Below are positions 7,269 to 12,252 of a stretch of 14,441 bases of DNA, piece by piece. The notes beneath the pieces are model-generated. The model did no database searches. It had not been told where the DNA came from and saw only the letters and a list, made by a program, of their open reading frames with translations. Each line of letters opens with the position of its first letter. The first letter of the stretch is position 1. The translations under genes and the position numbers were made by a program. Source of the stretch: JAXHUK01 sp034189725 (GTDB lineage: Bacteria; Chloroflexota; Dehalococcoidia; SZUA-161); the NCBI GenBank assembly GCA_034189725.1, contig JAXHUK010000082.1, positions 1 through 14,441 of the forward strand. Direction: 5' to 3'.

Positions 7269-7311
7269 AAAAAAAAGCTCTAGCCAGGGATTCGCCCCGG
7301 CTAGAGCTTTT
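7269..7311 (-). terminator. Intrinsic terminator after the DUF35 gene
   Basis: AAAAGCTCTAGCC (7273-7285) pairs perfectly with GGCTAGAGCTTTT (7299-7311). Inner GGG/CCC pairing shortens the loop. On the minus strand the stem is followed by eight T (7269-7276 as A on the plus strand). It starts just ten bases past the DUF35 stop codon, so it closes the thiolase-DUF35 transcription unit. Confidence 0.93.
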
Positions 7312-7320
7312 ATCCTGGTT

Positions 7321-7734
7321 CTATTTAGAGACTGGTTTGAATTGGTAGAGGGTTACTTCAGGTGTAGCATCTAAAAAGTCTACCTCTACTCGCATCCCCG
7401 GATACACATCATCTGGCTTGACACCAACGATGCGACTGGTGATCATCACCCCTTCATCTAAGAGCACGAGGGCTACCACGTAGGGTACGTCATCGGCAAA
7501 GACGGGGTGGTAGATTTGATAGTACACACTATATGTGTAGATTTCCCCTGTACCTTTTGCTTTAACCCACTCTGGCTCACCGAGGCACACAGGACAGAAC
7601 ATACGGGGATAGAATATGTAGCTCCTGCAGGACTTACACTGTTGGATGATGAGCTCATGTCGCTTACATGCTTCCCAGAAGGGCACAGTATCCTGATCGG
7701 GCTTGGGTAGTGGTTTTTGGTACTCCGTTGTCAT
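7321..7734 (-). CDS. DUF35-type OB-fold protein with N-terminal zinc ribbon
   Basis: A 137-residue protein of the family that accompanies thiolase-fold enzymes (ChsH2/DUF35 type). The N-terminal helix (TVPFWEACKRHELIIQQC) precedes a rubredoxin-like zinc ribbon with C33, C36, C47 and C50 (CKSC...CPVC). An OB-fold follows at about 58-132, including GTGEIYTYSV and VPYVVALVLL. In known pairs this protein binds and shapes the active site of the thiolase-like aldolase or acetyltransferase; some act in acyl-CoA channelling. The start ATG lies 14 bases after the thiolase stop and is served by AAGGAGGT (7741-7748), so the two proteins are made together and probably form a complex. The gene is followed directly by an intrinsic terminator. 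Confidence 0.92.
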   Translation of the reverse strand: MTTEYQKPLPKPDQDTVPFWEACKRHELIIQQCKSCRSYIFYPRMFCPVCLGEPEWVKAKGTGEIYTYSVYYQIYHPVFADDVPYVVALVLLDEGVMITSRIVGVKPDDVYPGMRVEVDFLDATPEVTLYQFKPVSK

Positions 7735-7748
7735 TTCTTGACCTCCTT

Positions 7749-8918
7749 CTAGCTTGGGTGGGGACTGAGAATTGTAGTTGCATGGGAGCTCATAATTCCC
7801 CCGTTACCGCTGACGAGACAGATATTGACATCCTTGACCTGCCTTTCACCGGCCTCACCCCTCACCTGCCACACACCCTCTTCTAGGGGTGTCATACCCT
7901 GGTGGTACCAGGCTGACAGCTCACCACCACCGGTGTTTATGGGGAGACTTCCTCCCGGGCCCAGCCTTCCTGGTTCAGCACAGTATGGGCCGCCCTCTCC
8001 CTTCTTGCAGAAGCCATAGTCTTCGACCTGGTTAAGCACCGTGAAGGTGTAGCAGTCATAAAACTCACAGACATCAACGTCATTGACATCGACTCCAGCC
8101 ATCCTGAAAGCCTTGTCCCCTGAATCTCTGGCACGCGTGGCATAGACCGGGGTTACATCCAGCCTTGCCTGGCCGAGATCAAGGTAGCAGTGATGAGCCT
8201 GGCCAATACCCCAGATGTAAACGGGGGGTTTTTTCATAGCTGCGGCTCGTTCCGCTGACGTGACGATGATACAACCTGCCCCATCAGAGATAAGGCAGCA
8301 ATCAACCAGGTGGAAAGGCCAGGTTACCCATCGGGTATTATGATAATCCTCTAGTGTCATTTGGCGTCCTCGCATCATCGCCCCAGGGTTCATCTGGGCA
8401 AAAGCGCGCTGGGCGACGGCAATCGCACCCAGTTGGTCGTGAGTAGTGCCGTAGAGGTGCATATGGCGGCGAGCGGCCATGGAATAGGGAGCTGAAGCCC
8501 CAAAATTACCTGCCGGGCCATCCCACTGACCCAGTTCTAGAGCAAAGGCTCCGGGACCCATCTGAAACGGATTGTCTGCGTAAATGATAGCAACGTAGTT
8601 AGCAAGACCCGCCTCAATAGCTCCCATTGCGTTATGCACCATTGCCCCGGCAGTCGCTCCACCTAACTGCATATCAGAGCCGATGCCAACTTCCAACTGC
8701 AGATACTCGGCTACCTTCCACCAGCCCATGCCCATTCCAGACATCATGCCTACTCCAGGCTGTAGGAGGAGACCATCAACATCTTTCTTTTGCAGGCCAC
8801 AATCTTCTATAGCTAGCTTAAAGGCCTCGGCTGCTAAGCCAATAACACCTCTACCAGCAAGCCTTCCTTGGGCAGTTACGCCAATACCACAAATTGCGTA
8901 TTGTCCTTTGGCAATCAT
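7749..8918 (-). CDS. Thiolase-fold lipid-transfer/SCP-x-like protein, probably an Ltp2-type aldolase
   Basis: A 389-residue thiolase-superfamily protein, a normal length. The usual thiolase catalytic residues are replaced. The nucleophile-cysteine region reads LGGATAGAM (85-93). The His motif region reads NTGGGELSAWYHQGM, with Tyr338. The C-terminal Cys-Gly-Gly region reads LVSGNGGIMSS (369-379). Tyr287 (EFYDCYT) and Tyr338 sit 51 residues apart, like the two active-site tyrosines I recall for Ltp2, the retro-aldolase of steroid side-chain breakdown. Partnership with a DUF35 protein fits that complex. A C-C bond cleavage or formation on an acyl-CoA is therefore more likely than true thiolysis, but the substrate is unknown. 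The start ATG has AGGAGGT upstream. The promoter is at 9050-9078. No acyl-CoA dehydrogenase or hydratase gene is adjacent. Confidence 0.88.
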   Translation of the reverse strand: MIAKGQYAICGIGVTAQGRLAGRGVIGLAAEAFKLAIEDCGLQKKDVDGLLLQPGVGMMSGMGMGWWKVAEYLQLEVGIGSDMQLGGATAGAMVHNAMGAIEAGLANYVAIIYADNPFQMGPGAFALELGQWDGPAGNFGASAPYSMAARRHMHLYGTTHDQLGAIAVAQRAFAQMNPGAMMRGRQMTLEDYHNTRWVTWPFHLVDCCLISDGAGCIIVTSAERAAAMKKPPVYIWGIGQAHHCYLDLGQARLDVTPVYATRARDSGDKAFRMAGVDVNDVDVCEFYDCYTFTVLNQVEDYGFCKKGEGGPYCAEPGRLGPGGSLPINTGGGELSAWYHQGMTPLEEGVWQVRGEAGERQVKDVNICLVSGNGGIMSSHATTILSPHPS

Positions 8919-9049
8919 TTAAACCTCCTGGACTCATTCTTGGGATACTCTAAGTCAACCGTACCAAAAAAAACCTAGGTCACAGCATCACCACCCTTCC
9001 AGAATTGGAGTTGGCTGTACAATATCTGAAACCTTGCTCGGCCTATTTT

Positions 9050-9078
9050 ATTTAATCTCACTTACCAACTTTTGTCAA
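9050..9078 (-). promoter_or_regulatory. Sigma-70-type promoter of the thiolase-DUF35 unit
   Basis: Minus-strand TTGACA (9073-9078, perfect -35) and TTAAAT (9050-9055, four of six -10 bases) are separated by exactly 17 bases. Transcription would start near 9043, giving a leader of about 125 bases before the thiolase ATG at 8918. The surroundings are AT-rich. A run of eight T on the minus strand lies in the leader (about 8967-8974). Confidence 0.6.
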
Positions 9079-9137
9079 GTCTTGAATTTTCAGTCATCAT
9101 AAATCATAAATAATGAAAACAGGAGCCCTTATTCCCA

Positions 9138-9168
9138 TTGACTTTCAACGGTGGTCGAGGATTATAAT
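9138..9168 (+). promoter_or_regulatory. Sigma-70-type promoter of the split-barrel protein gene
   Basis: TTGACT (9138-9143, five of six -35 bases) and a perfect TATAAT (9163-9168) have a 19-base spacer, slightly long. Transcription would start near 9175, about 28 bases before the ATG at 9203. This supports 9203 over the upstream in-frame ATG at 9113, which would lie outside the transcript. It is divergent from the thiolase promoter. Confidence 0.6.
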
Positions 9169-9191
9169 AATCTCAGATGCGAATTATTTAA

Positions 9192-9201
9192 GGGGGGGGG
9201 G
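9192..9201 (+). promoter_or_regulatory. Ten-G homopolymer in the ribosome-binding region
   Basis: Ten consecutive G follow TTTAA and end one base before the ATG at 9203. The tract itself supplies the only Shine-Dalgarno-like sequence (AAGG/GGGG), so a change in its length would alter the spacing between ribosome site and start. Long G runs are prone to slipped-strand changes in bacteria. Sequencing error in the exact count is also possible. Confidence 0.6.
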
Positions 9202-9202
9202 A

Positions 9203-9598
9203 ATGGCTAAACTCACTCAGGAAATGAAGGATTTGATAGCAGCGCAGCAGTGTTATGTAGCAACAGTGAACCCTGATGGGACACCTAATGTAGGTCCCAA
9301 GCGGAGTACACGGGTGTTAGACGATGAGCACATCGTTTTCAACGAGGGAACCGGGAGGCAAACGTGGGGAAATATCGAGCGAGGCTCAAAGGTAGCTATC
9401 GCTGTTGCAGATCGGGATAAGCTTCAGGGATACCGTTTTCTCGGGACTCCCGAGGCCATTGTTTCCGGTTCACTGTATGATGAGGCGGCAGCGATGATGC
9501 AGCAGCTGGGTGTCCCACCACCAAAAGCGGTGATCAAGGTAAAGATAGATAAGATATACAATCTTGGTGTACCAGGGGCGGGTGAAGAGATACTGTAA
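9203..9598 (+). CDS. Pyridoxamine 5'-phosphate oxidase-like split-barrel flavin-binding family protein
   Basis: A 131-residue protein of the FMN-binding split-barrel fold. Visible family segments are CYVATVNPDGTPNVGPK (17-33), with the typical strand-turn-strand and PxVxPK, VFNEGTGRQTWGNIERG (45-61) and VAIAVADRD (64-72). Members include flavin reductases, F420-dependent enzymes and proteins of unknown activity; no reaction can be assigned here. I chose ATG 9203 because it begins the conserved part (MAKLTQEMKDL) and lies just after a promoter and the G-tract. The frame is open back to an ATG at 9113, but that extension has no ribosome site and lies over the promoter. It is convergent with the MBL-fold gene and separated from it by 28 bases. 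Confidence 0.88.
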   Translation: MAKLTQEMKDLIAAQQCYVATVNPDGTPNVGPKRSTRVLDDEHIVFNEGTGRQTWGNIERGSKVAIAVADRDKLQGYRFLGTPEAIVSGSLYDEAAAMMQQLGVPPPKAVIKVKIDKIYNLGVPGAGEEIL

Positions 9599-9631
9599 CC
9601 AGTTGCCGCTCATTCAAGTTTGAAGGTTACA
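9594..9631. other. Inverted repeat covering the two stop codons of convergent genes
   Basis: TGTAACC (9594-9600) pairs with GGTTACA (9625-9631). Inside it lies TTCAA-GT-TTGAA (9613-9624). The arms overlap the stop codons of the split-barrel gene and of the MBL-fold gene. It could end transcription in both directions, but no T-run follows on either strand, so the role is uncertain. Confidence 0.3.
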
Positions 9632-10298
9632 AGCTGTCACGGTATTCCTTTATGTAACTTTCGACAGCTTTTGCCGGCTGGTAGATGCCGAAGTGGCCCT
9701 CACAAAGTATGTCGGCTTTTAATGCCAGTAGTCTGCTGAGGGATTGCTTTGCCTGTATCGGATCAGCTCCCCATCCCGGGAAATAGGGACCATGGATGTC
9801 CTGGCCGAAGAGCACTCTTTCATTATCAATGTCCAGGTATAATGCGATGCTGCCCGGAGTATGCCCCGGGATGTGGATTGTCTTGAGTTCGTACCTTGCG
9901 AACTGCAGTGTCTCCTCAGAGCCTTTCAGCCGGCAGTCGATATGGCAAGGAGTGTACGCAATGCCGTACGCTTCAGCAGCTATTCCCTTACCTGCCTCTA
10001 TTGCATCAGCATCCAGTTCATGAGCAATAATCTGGGCGCTGAAGACATCCTGGAACTGGTGAAGTGATCCGATATGATCGATATGCGCATGAGTCGCAAT
10101 GACAGATGTTAGTTTATTGGGATCGAAACCGAGCTTTTCGATATTGGATACCAGCCTGTCGAAGCTCTTACCTGCCCCTGAGTCGATAAGTACAAGGTCA
10201 CCAGCATCGAGCAGGTAGACACAGCAATCGTAAGGATGGGAGATATCAGCGTCGCCAATCAGGTAAATGTCTTTACATATTCTAGATGGGTTACTCAC
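9627..10298 (-). CDS. MBL-fold metallo-hydrolase
   Basis: A 223-residue metallo-beta-lactamase-fold hydrolase with the two-metal ligand set: THAHIDH at 69-75 (His70, His72, Asp74, His75), HIPGHTPGS (His146), GQDIHG (Asp167) and CEGHFGIY (His202). This is the glyoxalase II-like arrangement for binding two Zn or Fe ions. Activities in this group include hydroxyacyl-glutathione or other thioester hydrolysis and lactonase action; none can be chosen from sequence. The start is GTG at 10298, with GGAGGT (complement at 10307-10312) eight bases upstream. There is no signal peptide, so it is cytoplasmic. It lies 241 bases downstream of the response-regulator gene on the same strand, probably with its own promoter. 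Confidence 0.92.
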   Translation of the reverse strand: MSNPSRICKDIYLIGDADISHPYDCCVYLLDAGDLVLIDSGAGKSFDRLVSNIEKLGFDPNKLTSVIATHAHIDHIGSLHQFQDVFSAQIIAHELDADAIEAGKGIAAEAYGIAYTPCHIDCRLKGSEETLQFARYELKTIHIPGHTPGSIALYLDIDNERVLFGQDIHGPYFPGWGADPIQAKQSLSRLLALKADILCEGHFGIYQPAKAVESYIKEYRDSL

Positions 10299-10539
10299 AA
10301 AAACGTACCTCCATGTTCGAGATGATGCTGTGCTCCGGGATATTCTGCTCTTATGACTGCTTTACTTTATTTAAAGCCGGGTTTTACCGTAGCGCAGGTT
10401 GATGAACAGAACGGGAAGTTGATGATGTTGAACATGCTTTGCAGCCATGACTGTTCGATCGATATCTTTAGAGAATAACGTATGGTGTAGCAACGAATGT
10501 GCAGAGGGGATGAATGATGTGTGTGGATGACCAGGTTGC

Positions 10540-11235
10540 TTACACTTTAACGGGGGATTCACCGATATCTATCCACCCTTGCCGAAGTGCGAGAACGACG
10601 GCGTGCGTGCGATCATTGGCGTCAAGCTTACCCAGAATAGTGGTAACGTGGTTCTTGATAGTCTGCTCGCTGATGCCCAGAGTGTGCCCTATCTGTTTAT
10701 TGGAGTAGCCCTCTGCTACGTGTTTCAGTATCTCCGTTTCTCTGGGGCTAAGGGGTGTAGCCAGGGTTTCCATAGCCTTGCCCATCAGCGAGAGACTCTG
10801 GAATTGCTGCAGTACCTGCTCGGCAACCTTCGGTCTGTCAAGAAGGGCGTCGTTTATCGGGCGCTCGCCATTGCTGATTCTCTTTATCGCGTTGGACAAT
10901 TCCTCACCGGTGACCTCCTTGCTTATATAGGCCACCACTCCCGATCTGATTGCCTGGAAGAACTGATTATCGTCGGGGTAAGATGTCAGGGCAATTACGG
11001 ATACACCGGGGCAACGCGTAGTTATCTGTCGGCTGAGGTCGAGTCCTCGGAGCAATGGGAGATCGACATCCAGCAGCACGATATTTGGTCTGAAGGCCTC
11101 AACAAGAGCTAAGGCGTCAACACCGGGAGCAGAATCACCGACGACACTGATAGCGTCGTTTAGTGCTAATGCCTGCCGTACTCCCTGGCGGTACAGGGTC
11201 TGTTTGTCGATTATAAATACTGCGATCTTGTCCAA
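10540..11235 (-). CDS. NarL/FixJ-type response regulator with non-canonical receiver pocket (orphan)
   Basis: A 231-residue protein: receiver domain (about 4-120), linker, and LuxR-type helix-turn-helix (about 161-225, with LSPRETEILKHVAEGYSNKQ and ISEQTIKNHV). The phosphoacceptor Asp56 (LLDVDLP), Thr84 and Lys106 are present. The usual pair of acidic residues at the end of the first strand is Asp10-Lys11 (IIDKQTLYRQG): the second acidic residue, a magnesium ligand in CheY (Asp13), is Lys. That may weaken phosphorylation or fix the active state. The start is TTG at 11235, with GAGG upstream; no ATG is available before the receiver core. No histidine kinase gene is within the window. It lies downstream of the prepilin gene, 84 bases away, and could be co-transcribed with it. 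Confidence 0.92.
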   Translation of the reverse strand: MDKIAVFIIDKQTLYRQGVRQALALNDAISVVGDSAPGVDALALVEAFRPNIVLLDVDLPLLRGLDLSRQITTRCPGVSVIALTSYPDDNQFFQAIRSGVVAYISKEVTGEELSNAIKRISNGERPINDALLDRPKVAEQVLQQFQSLSLMGKAMETLATPLSPRETEILKHVAEGYSNKQIGHTLGISEQTIKNHVTTILGKLDANDRTHAVVLALRQGWIDIGESPVKV

Positions 11236-11319
11236 TTCAACGCCTCATCAAACTTACCTAAGTAAAATACCACAATATGGCTAGTCTGTCCATAGTACTT
11301 TTTTCCTAGTGTTCACCAA

Positions 11320-11970
11320 TCAGGGATATTCTCCACTGAATCCAGCATACCACACATCATCTTCCTGAAACACACCATGGACCTTGCCGTATCTGCCGAT
11401 AATCCAGACATAACTTCCGCTGGCAAGAGAGTGATTCAAGATGCTGCACGACTGGGGTATCTCATTAAGGTAGGGACCTTTCTCATTACCCAGAGGTGAG
11501 TTGGCGTCACCAGGTGGTATATCCGGAGCGCCAGTTGGTCCTGTGCCTGGCGTGTTTACCAGCAATCCCATCCAGATAGCTGCATCCAGTATCTGCTGGT
11601 CTGTAGCTTGTGAACCAGGAGCATTCCACACCTCGCGCACGCTTTCACCGTTCACAATCAGTGCGTCTCCTGCGAACAGTGCCGAGTCACGGCCGTCTCG
11701 AGTGGGGTAGTTATGGACGGTGAAAGATCCCCCGGCTTCGTTCCAGCCAAGGCCACCGACATCATGACGATGTACATCGGCGTAGAATGTGGATACTATC
11801 GACTGGATGGTACGTTCGTCGGCTGCATAGCTCTCATCCTGGCCTTTGCCCCAGAATCCAAGCATATTGAGGGCTACTATCATCGCCAGTATTCCCAGAA
11901 CAGCCAGCACGATCAACAGCTCTATCAGGGTAAAGCCATGCTGCTCCTGTAAATGTGCTTTATGCTTCAC
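11320..11970 (-). CDS. Type IV pilin/type II secretion pseudopilin-like protein
   Basis: A 216-residue secreted protein with a class III signal: a short positive leader (KHKAHLQEQHG), cleavage after Gly12, then FTLIELLIVLAVLGILAMIV with Glu17 at +5 of the mature protein. A prepilin peptidase would remove the leader, and the helix would assemble into a pilus or pseudopilus. The globular part (about 45-216) is rich in Gly, Pro and Asp and ends in an aromatic segment (YVWIIGRYGKVHGVF, then WYAGFSGEYP). The start is GTG at 11970; an in-frame stop directly precedes it. No assembly ATPase, platform or peptidase gene is nearby, so it depends on machinery elsewhere. It lies downstream of the large surface protein gene, on the same strand. 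Confidence 0.9.
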   Translation of the reverse strand: MKHKAHLQEQHGFTLIELLIVLAVLGILAMIVALNMLGFWGKGQDESYAADERTIQSIVSTFYADVHRHDVGGLGWNEAGGSFTVHNYPTRDGRDSALFAGDALIVNGESVREVWNAPGSQATDQQILDAAIWMGLLVNTPGTGPTGAPDIPPGDANSPLGNEKGPYLNEIPQSCSILNHSLASGSYVWIIGRYGKVHGVFQEDDVWYAGFSGEYP

Positions 11971-12070
11971 TCATATCGTCCATATACTTCGGAAACTGGT
12001 ACCGGCGCTTTCTTGTTTTGCCAGTGGGAGCTATCACTCATACCTGATGCTACTGAGACTTATTCTCGGT

Positions 12071-12119
12071 TGCCCTATGCCCTTCGATGAATGGCCCTTC
12101 GACAGTCCCAGGGCAGCGG
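12071..12119. repeat. Diverged copy of the REP-like element
   Basis: GCCCTTCGACAG...CAGGGC at about 12094-12114 matches the right arm of the element at 4134-4193 with a few changes. TGCCCT (12071-12076) and AGGGCA (12110-12115) form a short stem. After both copies a similar flank appears (GGTCTATTTTC and GGCCTATTTTC), so the repeated unit seems longer than the hairpin. Confidence 0.5.
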
Positions 12120-12252
12120 AATTAAGGTTGGCCTATTTTCGGAAAAAATGTTTTATTACAGTAATGAAAGAGTATCTCTGATTACTACCACTGTCAATAG
12201 GAATAATGGATTCCCTCACTGCAATTCTATAACGAGAGACCTCTATCGTGTC

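Larger units (their letters stand above)
6861..7320. other. 460-base intergenic region between two minus-strand units
   Basis: This holds the likely promoter and tandem repeat of the DUF4332-AraC unit (6974-7012) and the terminator of the DUF35 gene (7269-7311). Between them (about 7020-7265) I see no convincing gene. The only short frame (7146-7283, plus strand, 45 residues) lacks a ribosome site and runs into the terminator stem. Purine-rich stretches occur near 7060-7120. Confidence 0.6.

Noticed and set aside
7146..7283. A 45-codon plus-strand frame in the intergenic region.
   Set aside because: No ribosome site, no recognisable product, and its end lies in the terminator stem of the opposite-strand unit.
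7276..7308. tRNA-like appearance of the GGGATTCGCCCC segment.
   Set aside because: It is the loop region of a perfect terminator hairpin; no acceptor, D or anticodon arms are present.
8960..8985. ACCTAGGT palindrome beside a T8 run in the thiolase leader, as an attenuator.
   Set aside because: The palindrome is only eight bases with no loop, and no stable stem could be built around it.
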